Below, one piece after another: positions 12,380 through 25,700 of a stretch of 64,000 bases of DNA. Where the stretch lies: positions 2,604,001 to 2,668,000 of the forward strand of contig JAGYVD010000007.1 of NCBI GenBank assembly GCA_021209875.1. The letters run 5' to 3'. Source of the DNA: Rosellinia necatrix (lineage: Eukaryota; Ascomycota; Sordariomycetes; Xylariales; Xylariaceae). Position 1 is the first letter of the stretch, and the number at the start of each line of letters is the position of its first letter. A program made the position numbers and the translations under genes. The notes under the pieces are model-generated. The model was not told the DNA's origin and searched no databases. It was given only the letters and a program-made list of their open reading frames with translations.

Positions 12380-12720
12380 TTTTAAAAGATTTTTTGTTTA
12401 TATTAATAATATATTATTAAAACAACTTTATTTTTATAATATTTATAATATATATTTAAAAAATATTAAATATTTATTAAAAATATAACTGTTTTTAAAC
12501 ATGTTAAACTTAATTTTAAACTATAATAAAAACTATAAATATATTTACAGAAGAATTTTTAGTATTAAAATTAATACGTTTTTAATATAAATATAGCTTG
12601 TTAATAAAAAATGAAAAATAAAGCAAATTATATTTAAAATAATCTTAAAATTATAAATATTTTAAAAAAACTAAAAAATAACAAGCGATTTAAACTTTTA
12701 TATTATAATAATTTTAATAA
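12380..12720 (+). pseudogene. degenerate reverse transcriptase relic (probably Gypsy-like)
   Basis: A plus-strand frame starting near 12386 reads K-R-F-F-V-Y-I-N-N-I-L-L. With AAT taken as mutated GAT this gives the catalytic F-V-Y-I-D-D-I-L-L block of reverse transcriptases. The same frame stays mostly open for about 330 bp, with an L-N-L-I-L-N-Y-N-K-N-Y stretch ~45 codons downstream. That spacing resembles the segment after the catalytic site in fungal Ty3/Gypsy RTs. It is not closely similar to the family A RT. No LTRs could be assigned to it. The match rests on one short motif in very AT-rich sequence, so chance cannot be excluded. Confidence 0.45.
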
Positions 12721-14072
12721 AAAAGTTTTTTATCATATGTAAATATTATAATTTATATTTATTTTGCAGCTGTTTTAACTATTGTTTAAATATATTATAT
12801 AATATTTTATTTAATAGTTTAACGTTTTAAAAACTTTTATAAAATATTTATATTAAATATAAAGAATATTTTAATTTATTATTTATTTATAAATGTTTTA
12901 AAATTAAAGCTTAATAAATATGACTTTAAATCAGAAGTAAATATTTATAACTAATATATAACGCTATTTATTTTTAAAAATTAAGCTTATAATTATTTAT
13001 ATTTTAAAAGCAAAATATTATAAAATATTAAGATTTTTAATATTATAACGTTTTAAATTATATTTTAATATTAATATATATATTAAATATTTAATTTTAT
13101 AATAATTTATATCAACAAAATAATTATATAAGCTAGTTTAATAAATATATTTATAAAAAAATTTTATTATTATATTTGCTTTATAAAATATTTGTTTTAG
13201 CAGCATAAAATAATATCTGTTTTTAAGTTAAATAAATTATATTATAAAATAATAGTTTTATTAATGCTTTATTTTAAGCTGAACTTATTATAATTATTAT
13301 CTTATGTTTTAAATAGCAGTTGTTATTAAAAATAACTTAACTTTACGTTTTTTAAACAAAATTTAAAACAATAATTTATTTTGCTGTGAAAATAATTATA
13401 TTTGTTTATTATATGCAGGTGTAACAGATTTAATTTAAAAAACATATAATATATTAGCAAATTTATATAAAAACTAGGACTTTTATTAAAAAAAGCCAGC
13501 TTAGCCTGTATCAATATAAACTTTTGTTTTATATATATATAACTATATATTTAGTTTTTTATAACATCTTATTTAAAATTTAATTACAAATAAATATATA
13601 TTTATATTATATTTAGTTTATATCGACTTATTTTTAAATATGTAAGTTTTAAACATTTATATATTAAACGTTTAATTTAAACAAAAGCATTTTTTTTTTA
13701 TAAATAAAACAATTTTATTAAAGCTTTTATTTTAAAATAATTTTTAATTAAACTAATATTAAATGAAGCTATCTTAAATAAAAACTTATATAACTAACAA
13801 ATAATTAACACAGCTTTTATAATAGTTTAGCGCAGCTTTTTATAATTAAATAAAATTATATATAATAAATCCAACTTATAAAGCTTTAAAAATAAGCCTT
13901 TTAAGCTTATTAAAATTATTAATTTAATTTTTAATAAATAAAAACTATTTTTAAAATTATTAAATAACATAAAATAAATAAAAAACGTTTTAAAATAAAT
14001 ATAATAATAAATGTTATAAACAGGTTATTATATTTAATTATTTATATAATAAACCTTTTAAAATAAAATATT
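12721..14072. other. AT-rich RIP-like DNA downstream of the RT relic
   Basis: No motif can be read with confidence. A short open frame of 62 codons at 13326-13514 on the minus strand is rich in F, Y, L, I, N and K, as expected of random AT-rich DNA, and is not called as a gene. RNase H or integrase parts of the upstream relic could lie here but are unrecognisable. Confidence 0.4.
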
Positions 14073-14077
14073 ATTTT

Positions 14078-14390
14078 TATTAGAACTATGGCAATTAGTC
14101 ATAGTTACTCACAGCTGTTATACATGCATATGTTTTATATAAGCATATAGCGTACATGTTATATATATATATATAGCGTGTATGCTTTATATATAAAACA
14201 GGCTATATTATCGCTGTTATTTTAGTAGGTCGTGCGCTAGTAGAATTCTTGTACAAGACTTGAAATAATGCTATACATAATAGTTATTTAAATAGAATTA
14301 TCAAGCATAATAAACATCGTATAATAAAAAGTTGTATTCTGTTTCACGCGTGAACAGTACGTGCATTGCATATACAAAGCCCATTCAACA
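14078..14390. mobile_element. solo LTR, 313 bp, TSD ATTTT
   Basis: It is bounded by TATTAGAAC (from TGTTAGAAC) and CCCATTCAACA, giving TG...CA ends with short inverted terminal similarity (TGTTAGAA/TTCAACA). ATTTT occurs directly on both sides (14073-14077 and 14391-14395), the 5-bp duplication of LTR-element integration. It is clearly less mutated than its surroundings, keeping CpG-containing words such as ACGCGTGAAC and GGTCGTGCGC. Tandem TA runs and ATGCATAT-like words occupy 14120-14200. No matching second LTR was found in the window, so it is a solo LTR left by LTR-LTR recombination. The CATTCAACA-type end resembles Copia LTRs, but the superfamily and strand are not established. Confidence 0.75.
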
Positions 14391-14711
14391 ATTTTAATAT
14401 ATATATATAATTTATTACTATTTTTTTATTTTATACATAGCATTTTTTTAAACATTCACATATTTTATATTTTATAAAACTGTTTATTATGTTTATAAAT
14501 CAACCATAACATATAATTAAGTTGTTGTTTTAAATAAAACGGTGTTTAATATATATATAATATAAATATAAATAAAAACAATATAAAACTTTTAACCTGT
14601 TAAATATTAAACGCAATAAAATGCTGTTATAAAACGTTCTTAGTTAAAATATTAAAAACTACTAAATATTTTATATTTAATATGAGCTTAAACTATTTCA
14701 TCTTATAAAAG

Positions 14712-14850
14712 CTAATAAAAAAATAAACTTTAGTTATATTTGCTATATTAGCTTAAATAATTACTAAAAAAGTAAATGTTAATTATATTTGCTGCGCTAG
14801 CTTAAATAACTAATAAAAGATTAAACTTTGGTAATATTTATTATTTTGTT
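14712..14850 (+). repeat. ~50-bp tandem repeat, about 2.7 units
   Basis: Units begin near 14712, 14762 and 14812. Each carries TAAACTTTAGTTATATTTGCT or a variant, followed (in the first two) by ATTAGCTTAAATAA or GCTAGCTTAAATAAC. Units differ by a few substitutions. The third is incomplete. Confidence 0.6.
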
Positions 14851-15285
14851 TTAAAAGCTTATTTAATATTAAATTTGCATTACATTTGCTTTTATTAATA
14901 ACTAAATAAATATACCTAATATAAATATTAAATTTATTGCAAATTTAGTTTTAATTTTAATAAAATCTAACAGCAGTATATTTAATTAACTAGATAACAA
15001 ATTTACAGCAAATTAGCTTGAAATTATTAAATAAGAAAAATATATATATTATTATATATTAAATTTATATTAAGTTTATAATAAAACGTAAAACAATTAA
15101 ACTATTTAAAAATATGTTATATTATATATTTTTTATTTAACGTTTAAAATATCGTATATTAAATTTAAGCTTAATTTATAGCTAATTTATTTATTATAAA
15201 CAGCTTTTCGCGTTTGAATATTTAACAAAGGACTTTTATAAAGCAAATTTGCATTTCTTTTACCCCGATTTTTATTATTTTTATT

Positions 15286-15340
15286 ACCGTTTATATTATT
15301 ATTATTGCTGTTATTATTATTATTATTGTTATTATTAAAA
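15286..15340 (+). repeat. imperfect (ATT)n simple repeat
   Basis: This is a trinucleotide tract of TTATTATTATT words interrupted by ACCG, GCTG and GTT. It is compatible with an Asn-rich low-complexity coding relic on the minus strand or a plain microsatellite. No open frame surrounds it. Confidence 0.6.
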
Positions 15341-15915
15341 ACTTTCGCTCCAGCAGCTTTTTCGACTTATCTTTACTTTAAACTTTAACTTTAAACTTTA
15401 TTAATAATTTTACCAAGTAAAGCTTTATAATTAATATTAAATTTGTCATAAATTTGCAGCAGATTTTTATTTTTAGCGTTTTAAAACGTTTTATAAATAT
15501 TTAGCGCAACATAATTATAATAGGTGGCCGCCCGGGCCTATATAAATAAGTTTTATTATTATTTAATTTTTATATTGTTTATATCGATTTTATAGTAAAT
15601 TAATCTAAAATTTATTATATACTAGTTTTAACAATTTATATTAAAATATTTATTAAAACAGTTTTTTTAAGCTTTTATATAATATATATATTTAAATCTT
15701 TATATATTAATATTATTTACATAAAAAACGTTTATATTTTAAATAAGTTCATCTTAAATTTGTTTTAAATTATAACTCTTAATTTTTCTAGTATAAAATA
15801 TATAATAAATATAATAAATTTAACGTTTAGTTATTATAACAGGTTTGAATTTGTAATAAATTAATATTAAATTTACAAAAAATTTATTAAAAAATTTATT
15901 TTTATTATATAATTT

Positions 15916-16201
15916 TGTTATGGGCAGTGCCTATAAGGAAGTATTAGCGCACAGGCTGATACAGGCAAACTGCTATATATTTTTATCCCAATTAATTGTT
16001 GCATAGTTTATAAATTAACTATTAAACTTAGACTAGTATAATTAAAACTAACCAGCTTTATAAAACTATATTTTATAAGCCATATATATATGGTTTATAA
16101 CTTTTATTATTTAGCTAAAGAATAGACTTTATTTGCTACTTTAAGAAATATATTTTTAAATATAGCTTGTTATATATTTTTAGCTTTTAAAACTTTTAAT
16201 A
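15916..16201 (+). mobile_element. solo LTR, 286 bp, TSD AATTT
   Basis: It starts TGTTATGGGCAGTGCC at 15916. The first ~75 bp are well preserved and relatively GC-rich. It ends TTTTAATA at 16201, where the last bases read TAACA before a C-to-T change. AATTT is present at 15911-15915 and again at 16202-16206. A palindromic ATAAGCCATATATATGG block lies near 16076. No second copy was found nearby, so it is read as a solo LTR. The right end depends on the TSD match, which has some chance of being accidental in AT-rich DNA. Confidence 0.65.
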
Positions 16202-16206
16202 AATTT

Positions 16207-19200
16207 ATAATAAATTAATAAAAGTGTTTTAAAATTCATTTTAATATAAACTATAAAATATAATAATTATAACTTAATATATTTAAAATAAAAAATAATG
16301 TTTTATTAATAAAAATAAATTAAAGTTATATATAAACAGCTTAAAAATAATTTTTAAACAGCTAATATATTAATTTTTAATATTATTTTTATATTTATTT
16401 ATTAAGCTATATTAAGTTTTTTAAACTTAGTTATAAAAAGTTTAAATATAAACTTTTAGCTGGGTTTAAAATTTTTTTAAAACTATTTTAAATAAGCTAT
16501 ATAAAAATGTTTATATTATATAAACTATAAATAAATAAAAATTTATAAGCAATAATAAATTAAAATAATATAATATTTATAAACAGTTTAAAAATAATAT
16601 ATAAGTTATTATTAAATTATGTATTTATCAGAGGCGGCTTTAATATAAAAGCTAATTTAAAAATATTTTATAATATATTAGAATTATTTATAACAATTTA
16701 AATAAAGATGTATTTTTATTTATAAATTAGATATGTTTTTTTTTAATTTAAACAGTTATTATTAAAATTAAATAAAATAAGCTAAATATATAATATTAAA
16801 TTATTTTTTTAAAAGCTATAAATAATAAGTTTAAAAAGCTTTTATAACCGTATAACTATTTAATAATTATTAAAGTTATTTTAATTAAATTTTAAAAATA
16901 ATAAACAAGCTAAAAAAACTATGAAACTATTATATTAAAAGCGGCGCTTAAAATAAGCGGAAATATAATATAACTTATAAAAGTTTAGCAGTAGATTTAA
17001 AAAAAAATATTAAAATAATTAAAATTATTTTTTTTAAACTTATTGTTTAACAGGACTTTTTAAATAAAGCTTAAGCTGTTTAAGCTATAAAAAAAAAGGC
17101 GTTATAAAAAAGCAAAAAAAACTGGCTGCGATATAAAAAACTAAGTTATTTTATTAAATTATATTTTATTAAACTAGCAGGCAGGTTAAATATTTTTATA
17201 AATAATATAAAAAAAAAAAAGGCTAAGCTTAAACAATAAAAAAGTTGGAAAATAAATAACTTTTAAAAAACGTTTTTAAAAGTTAATATTAACTTTAAAA
17301 AATAGCTATTATTAAACAGCTTATAAACAGCTTGTTTTTATAATTACTATATTTATAAAAAAATATAATTTTAAAAGCTTTAATGAATTAAAATATACAT
17401 ATTATATAATTATTAATAAAATATTATTAAAAATAAAGGTTATTATATATAAAAATAAAAAATAGCTTTTAAACTAATTATTAAAAAAGCTTATAAACAG
17501 CTTGTTAAAATAAATAAAATAATTTATTTAAATATAAATATAAATAAATATATAAAATAAATATATATATATGTAATAAAAAGTTATAATATTTATTAAT
17601 ATTAAAAAGCTTTAATTAGAATAAAAAAATAATATATATTATTTATAAATATCATATAAATATAAAAAAAATTAAATAATATAATAATTATAAAAGAAAT
17701 ATATATAAATTAAATAAAAACTATTAAAACAGTTTAAACTATCTATATAATTAGCGCTATTATTTTTATTAAAAATAAAAAAGATATAAAGCTAAAAAGC
17801 TTAAATAAAAGCTATTTAAAGGTTTTTTATAATAATTGTTTAAATAAGTTAAGCTTTTAATTGAAAAGTTTTAAACGTAATTTAAAAAAATAAACTAATT
17901 TGTTTAATAAAGATAAAATATAAGATTTATTTTTAACAGCTTAAAATAAATTATAAAATATATTTAAATATAAATATATAAAAATATAAAAACTAGTTTT
18001 ATAACGCTTTTATATAATATATTAAAAATAAACTTTTATTTCAAACAAAACTTTTATTAAATTATTAAATAAAAATATATATATATAAACAGCTTATTAA
18101 TAAATATATTAATATGTTTTATATATAAGCTTAATTATAACTTTTATTTTATTATAATTATAAAAGGTTTAATGATATTATTAAAAAAATAGTATTTTTT
18201 TTTAATTTAAAAACGGTTAAAATATTTTTATAAGCTAAATAATTTATTAAATTAAATATTAAGTTAGTTTTTATAAAATTAAAATATAAAAAGAAAATAA
18301 ATAAAAACAGCTTTTTAAACTAAGTTTAAACAGTTTAAATAGTTAATAATATTTTTAGTTTATATAAAGCTTTTACAGCGTTATAATATTATATTAATAA
18401 TATATTTTAAAACTTTTAAATTATTCTTATATTAAATATATTAATAATATATTTATATTTTTTAAGCTGTTAAATAAACTATAATTATAAAATTAAATAA
18501 GTTTTAAGCTGTTTTATAAACGTTAGCTTCTATTTAAATATTAATAAAAGCAAATTTAAAATTTTCGTAATAAAGTTTTTAAAATTTATTATAAAAACAG
18601 GTAAAAAATTAATATAAACTTTAAAAGATATATATAATTTATAAATAAAAGCTTTTATATCGTTTAAAAACATATAAAATTTTTAAACTTTATAAATAAC
18701 TATTTAAAAAAACAGCTTTATTAACTATATTAATAAAAAAACGTTTTTTAAATAAAACCTTATAAAAATATAACTTTTAAAACATTTAAAAACGTTCTTA
18801 TAAATAAATTTATATTAGCTTCTTTTAATTTTAATAAAAAACTTTTATAAAAATAAACTATTTAAAATAATTTTATAAAAAATAGTTAAACTAATTAAAA
18901 AAATGAAAAATTATAGCTTTTTATATATTATTTATATTGTTTTATAGCTGTAAAACTAATTATAAAATTTATAATAAAAAGTGTTTTGTAATTATAAGCT
19001 GTTTATAAGTTTAATATAGTAAACTTAAAAATATAAACATGTTTTTATAATAATATTTAATTATAAAAACTTTATTTAGGTTATAATTATGAAAAATTAA
19101 ATAAAAAGTAAATTTATTAAACTAAAAATTAACTAAATGTAAATTTAAACTAAAGTTTTATCAAAAACGTTTAAATAGTTAAATAAACACGTTATTAAAA

Positions 19201-22200
19201 CATAACTAAAACTTTTAAAAAAGCTTAAAATAAAAAATATATAAAATAAAATAAACAGCTTTTAAAAAATAAATAAGTATTTATTAAGTTTTTTAAGCTA
19301 ATTACAAATTATTTAAATAAATAAATTAAAAATATACTAATTTTAAAAAAAAAAGAATATTTAATTATAAAAATGTGGCTAAGATTTAAAATACCGCTTT
19401 TAAAAAAACCTAAGCTATTTATATATTACCTGTGTTATATAAAAAATATATATGTTATTTTTTAAAATTAAATTTTAAAATATTAATTATTAAATATAAC
19501 TTAAACTTACCCAGCACATTAGAATTTTATAACTAGTTTTAAATTTTTAATTAAAAACTTTTTAAACAAAAATAATATAAAAATTTATAATTTATATTTA
19601 ATAAAATATTTTAGTTTAGAAAGAATTATTATAATAATATTTAAAAACTTTTTTAGCCGGCGTTGTTAAAAATATAAAATATTTTATATATAATTATAAT
19701 ATTTCTAATAAAAACAATATAAAAACACTAAAAATAAAGCTTGTTATATTTATTCTTAGTTTTGAAATAATATTAAAGCAAACTTATAATAAACTTTATA
19801 ATAAACTTACTTATAAAAGAATAAAACGATTTTATTAACTTAATAATAATTATTAATAAAGTTAATAAAGCTGTTATATTAAAAACAAGAGTTTTAATAA
19901 ATATAAAAGCTTGTGTTAAATAGTTTATATAATATTATTAATATTATTATAAGTTTTATACAGCTATAACTAATAATAAAAGCATAAATTAAACTAGTTG
20001 TTTTTAACGCAAAATATATTTACTAATAAATATTAAACAGCGCTTATTTACTGCTTATTATTTAAAAATAAATAAAATTATAAAATAAATAAACTAAACA
20101 ATATTAGCTTATTTATAAGCAGATATTATATATATTTAAGATAATTAGCTTATATTATATTTAAAAGCTATATTTATTATAAATAATTAAAATATTATAA
20201 CTATTAAACTAAGCTTTTTTATAATTTATAAATATTATATAATTATTATATTAAGAATTAAACGTTTAATATAATTAGCTTATAATTTATAAACTTTAGT
20301 TAAAATATTTATATAAAAACTTAAAAACAGCATAAAATTTATTTAAGCAGCTATAGCTATAATATAACAGAACTAAAAAAAAGTTATTAATAAATAACAT
20401 GTGCTAGATAATAAGTTTAAAACTAAAGATTTTGTTTAGCTGTTGTTTAAAAATATATAAACGCTGCAGCGATTTTAAAAGTTAATATAATTATATATTA
20501 AATATTATATTATTAAAATAATCAGCTTTAATATAATAAAATTAAATATTTTAAAAATATATATAACTGTTTTTATATTAAGCTTATATGCTGTATAAAA
20601 ATAGATTTTGAGTTTTTAAGTGTTAAATAACAGCTAGCTTTTTTTATATAAATAATAAAACTTAAAAAAAAAATAATCAATAAAAATAAAAAATATTAAA
20701 AGTTTATTAAACTAAAAAAAATATAAAAGTTTATAAATTAGTTATAAAATAAAAAATATACTAAATTTATTAAAAACATTTAAAAACTTTTAAAAATTTA
20801 AATAATAAACTGTTTTAAAAAAAATATAAAATATATAAAATAATAATAAATTTAACATAAAAAAAAAAAACATAGCTTAAAAATAAAATATAAAAAACAA
20901 TATATAAAATAAATAAATAATATAAAATATTATATTTTTTAATTATAAATAAAATTAATTTATAAGTATTTTATAAATAATTTTAAAACTATAAAAAACA
21001 ATTAAATAAAACTAGCTAATTTTTATATTTTTTTATATAAGTTTTAAATAAAATAATAAAAAACGTTATATAAGCAGCGCCTAAGCTATTTAATTTATTT
21101 TAATTTTTTATTATTAAGCTTTAATTTTTTTAAGCTTTATTTATAACTAGCGTAAAAGCAGCTAATATATTTAATAAAAAAAACGCAGCTGCAGCTGCTA
21201 AAGTTTTATTAATAACAGCTACAGCTGCGTTATTTGCTATATTATTTTAAAACTTAACTAATTTTTATTTATTTTTTAAACTATTTATAATTAATATTAA
21301 AATAAAGCCTGTGTTTTTAGTATAGTTTATATAAATTTAAAAAACTTTTAAAAAAAATAATAACTTTTAAAAGTTTATAAATAGTTTTATAAACTATAAT
21401 AAAATATATAAATTATTATTTATTTTTAAAACATTTTTAATTTTTTTTAATTAAATATAAATAATATATAAAACAAATATAAACCGCAGGCAAAATATTT
21501 ATATAATAAGTTTTAATTTTATTATTATTTTAAAATTATTTAATATAGCTTTAAATAATAGCAATAATTTTATTTATATAATATATAAAGTAAATATAAA
21601 TAATATTTATAAAAGTTAAAACTTATTTTTAATATTTTATTAATATAAATTAAACGTTTTAAAAAATTTAAACAAGCTTTAATAAATTTATTATAACTGT
21701 TTAAAAACTTATAAATATATAATAAATAGTTAATAAAAAAAAACTGATAAAAATATCTTTGTTATATATATAAATATTTTTAATAAAATATAAAAATATT
21801 TAATAAAGCTTACAATTATTAAAAGCTTATTTATAAACAGTATTAATATAAAATATAAGCAGCTATAACAGCAGCTAATTAATTTTAAAACATTTTTTAG
21901 TTTATATAATATATATAATATATAATAACCTGTTTTTTTTTAAAATTAGTTTATCACAAGCTTATAAAAAACATATTATAAACCTAATTAATATAAAAAG
22001 CTAAAAAGTTATTATTTATTAATTTATTAACATAATATAAATATAATATAACACGCTTATAAGCAGAACAAAAAAAAAAGCCGCGTAAAATATTAATAAA
22101 AAGCTAGCTTATAACAAAACAGGCAAAAAAAGCTTTAAAAGTTATTATAAGCAGCATATAAACAGTTTAAAAATAAAAAAAAAACTTTTAAAAAATAAAT

Positions 22201-22330
22201 AAAAAAGATTTAAACAAAAAAGCTAAGCAAAGAGTAAAAAAAAAAGCGTAAATAACGTTAAAACTTAGTTAATAAAGCTTATAAATAAATAAAAGCAGTA
22301 CTAAGCGTTAAAAAAAAAAAAAAGTTAGCA
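16207..22330. other. 6 kb of RIP-mutated AT-rich DNA, probably old retroelement
   Basis: The stretch is continuous A/T sequence with residual AGCT, AAGCTT and GCAG words. Slightly GC-richer islets lie near 16938-16960, 17080-17180 and 21170-21240. The run 22060-22330 is strongly purine (A) biased on the plus strand and could be the former lysine-rich end of an ORF, but no motif confirms this. No paired LTRs, no TSD and no catalytic motif were recognised. Confidence 0.4.
21182..21231. repeat. 50-bp inverted repeat with CAGCTG-rich arms
   Basis: The arms 21182-21197 (AACGCAGCTGCAGCTG) and 21216-21231 are complementary at 15 of 16 positions, around an 18-bp A/T spacer. It stands out as an islet of GC in pure A/T surroundings. 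Confidence 0.75.
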
Positions 22331-22745
22331 AATATGAAGCCATCCTGGCGGAACCTTTTCTTCAGGAAACCTTCTTTTAAGAAGCTTTTTTTTTAAATGC
22401 TTTTTTTAGCAAAGCTTTTTTTTTAAAAAGCTTTTAAAAATTACTATATCTTAGTTAGTTTAAAAAGTAAATAAATAAATTAATTTATTATTTTTTTTTA
22501 ACTTTTTAATGCCTATTGTACAATAGCTAGCAACTTTAGGCGATTTTTTTTTTTTTTTTATACGCAACGGTTAGTTTTTTGGCAGACTTGTTTTTTTTTA
22601 AATATATTCTGCTTAATTTAATTAAAAATATATTTTTTTAGCTAAGCTTGATTTTTAGCTACTTTTTTTTTTGTATTAAAATACATGTTTTTTTTATTTT
22701 AACAAGCTTTAGCTTTTTTTTTTTTTTTAAGTTATTGCGTTATTA
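22331..22745. other. poly-T-rich patch with an unmutated islet
   Basis: 22334-22375 contains a normal-composition islet (GAAGCCATCCTGGCGGAACC onward) abruptly following A-rich DNA. It is succeeded by many T8-T16 runs. A perfect 14-bp palindrome CTATTGTACAATAG lies at 22513-22526. No gene or LTR pair was recognised. The switch from A runs before 22330 to T runs after it hints at a junction between oppositely biased elements. Confidence 0.4.
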
Positions 22746-25700
22746 TTAAACTTTTATAATTTATTATTAATAAACTTTTATAGTTATTAATATTAATATA
22801 TTATTTATAAAACTTTTAATAAAACTTTTAATTTTAAATATAAACGTTTTATTTAAAAATAATATATAATTTAAAAATATTTTTATTTGCAACATTTATT
22901 TTTATTTTGCTGCAATAACAGTTTAATTTTGTTTTATAATTTTATTTTTTATTAATAGTTTTTATTAAAAAGGTTTTAGTTTTATTTAATTTATTAAAAT
23001 TAATAAAATATTATTTTGCTATTAAATAGCTGTTTTTTAAAAAATAAATACGTAATATTTTAACTTTAAAAATAAATTAGTTATCATTTATTAAAATATT
23101 AAATTTTAATTTTAAACTTAATAAGTTTTAAAACTTTTAATACTTTTTTAAAAAAAAATATAATAAAATTTAAAATATTTAATTTAAGCTACATTTAAAC
23201 AAAAATAATTAATATATATAATATTTAATAAGCTATAAATAAAATTAATAAGTTTATTTTATAAAAAATAGTTATATATAAACTTTTATTTTATTATTTA
23301 AACAAATTTATATAAACTTATTTTTTTAATAGTAAAATTAAAATTATTTTTATATTAAAAGTATTAAAAATATAATATTATAAAGCTTAAAAAACAGACT
23401 TTTTTTATTGATATTTTATTATTTTTATTGTTTAATTTATTATTATTATTATTTTATTTTTATTATTTTAAACCTGCTATTTTGAATATTATTTAATAAA
23501 AACTTTTAGAGTTAAATAATAAAAATAATTATAGTAATACAGGTTTTTATATAAATTAACAACGTTAGAAATATAATAAATAATATATTTAAAATAACTA
23601 ATATTATTTTTAAACAATTAGTTTTTATATTAAATACTAATTAAAAATAAAAGATTAATTTAATTAAATATTTATATTTTAATTTATTAAACATTTTAAT
23701 ACTAGCGATTATATTATAGTTAAAAAAATATTTATTAAAAATGTTTAATTTTTGCAGCTTTAACAAAATAAAAGGTTTTAAACTTTATTAAAGCAAAAAT
23801 ATTATAAAATAACTTTTTAATGATTTAAAACAAAGTTTAACTTTAATATATAAATATATTAAATAATTTTATTATAGCAATAATAAATATTTGTTTTAAA
23901 TATATATTAAATAAACTTAAAATAAAATATCATAAAATATTATAAATATTATTAAATAAATGTTTATTTATTTTTATAATAAGCTGTTAATATTATAAAA
24001 ATATTAATTTAAATATAAGCTATATTTATATTTAAAAGCTATTAAAATTTAAATTTTATTTTAAATATATAGTTTTATAATTATATATAAAACTAGCTTT
24101 ATTTAAATTTATAATAGTTATATAAAATCTAATAATATTTATTAATTCAAACTAGTTTTTAATTCTATTAAAAAATAAAAAATATATCAAACTATATTGC
24201 TATATTATAATAAAAAACCAATTTTTTTTTTGTTTTATAACTTTTATTCTTTTTTATTATTAAAACTATTATTTTACTAGTATAAAATTAATAAACAATA
24301 TTTTTTTAATTAAAAAAAATTAATAAAACAGCAACTTTAAAGTATAACATAGTTATAAAATTATAAAAAACTTATAAAAACTAAAAACGCTTTTAAAACT
24401 ATAATAATATATAAAACTATAATAAATTTTAAATATATAACAGAATTTTTTATATAATAATTTTAAAAATAAAAACGATATATTAAAAATATAATATTAC
24501 GTTATATATAAAAATATAAAAAAATTATAACAAATAAAAATATAAAACTTATTATTAAATATAAAAACTATTTAACTAAATATTTTATAAATAAGTTTAA
24601 TTATAACAGATTTAAAAAAGTTATATTAATATTAATAATAAAATATTATTATTTATTGATAATTATTAATTAAAAGCTTAAAAACAAAATTTATTACAGC
24701 ATAAATATATTATAATAAAAAAATTAAAAAAAAACTTTTTATTAAATATTTTAATAAAAAATAAAAAAATAATACTGCGGGTCTGATTTTTTTACCATAA
24801 ATTTATTAAATGTTTAATAGAAAAAGCTAAACGTTATATAATGTTGTTATTATAATATATAATTTTTAAATAAAACTGTTTTATTTATTTAAATAATTAC
24901 AAAATAATATATTATATAAAAGGTGTTATTATAATAACTAAAAATAATTAATTTAAACACAATAAAACAGAAATATTTTTAGCTAATAATATATTTAATA
25001 TAATATATATAATATTAAATAATATTTTATATAATATAAAACAGCTTTTAATAAAATATATATATTTTTACTTGCAAGTTATAATTAATAATATAAATAA
25101 AATTATTATAATATGTTTTAATATTAGCTGTTTTATAATAATAATAATATAAACTAGCTAAACTAACTTATATTATATACAAAAATTTTTTTAAATTATT
25201 AATAAAAATAAATAAAATTAAAAACTTAATTATTTTTACAAAAAACCTAATTTTAATTAAATATTGCTAAAAAATAAACTATATATTTAAATTAAAAGTT
25301 TTTAAATTAAAGCTTAAATTATAAAAAATTAAAACTAAACTTACTGTTAAAAACAGACTTTATAAATATAAATAAAACAATTATTAAGTTTTATAAAATT
25401 AATAATATTTAAAAGCTGTAATAATATTATTGTGCTTATAAAAATTAATATTAAAAACAGCTAATAAAATAACAATAAATTTTATTAAAATTATATCTTT
25501 ATATTTATAATTATAAACATACTAAAAATAATAATATTTTTATAAGCTTAAAAGTTATTTTTTTTATTAAACTTATTAAAATTTTATTATATAATAAAAA
25601 TATAAATAAATATAATATTAAATTATTAAAATAATAATTATATATATATTATATAAAAAAAATAAACTTGTTAGGTGCTATATTAATATTAAAAACATTT

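Larger units (their letters stand above)
14396..15910. other. AT-rich DNA with degenerate short repeats
   Basis: There is no gene. The stretch holds a ~50-bp tandem repeat (14712-14850), several scattered copies of an AAATTTG/AAATTTGCAG-like word (near 14872, 15000, 15243, 15445, 15846), an ATT-rich simple repeat (15286-15340), and a small GC patch (GGTGGCCGCCCGGGCC at 15524-15539). These suggest an old internally repetitive element rather than coding DNA. Confidence 0.45.

Noticed and set aside
13326..13514. 62-codon open frame on the minus strand
   Set aside because: Composition is only F, L, Y, N, K, I and S as expected from AT-rich noise. There is no domain and no context, and it lies within a degenerate repeat block.
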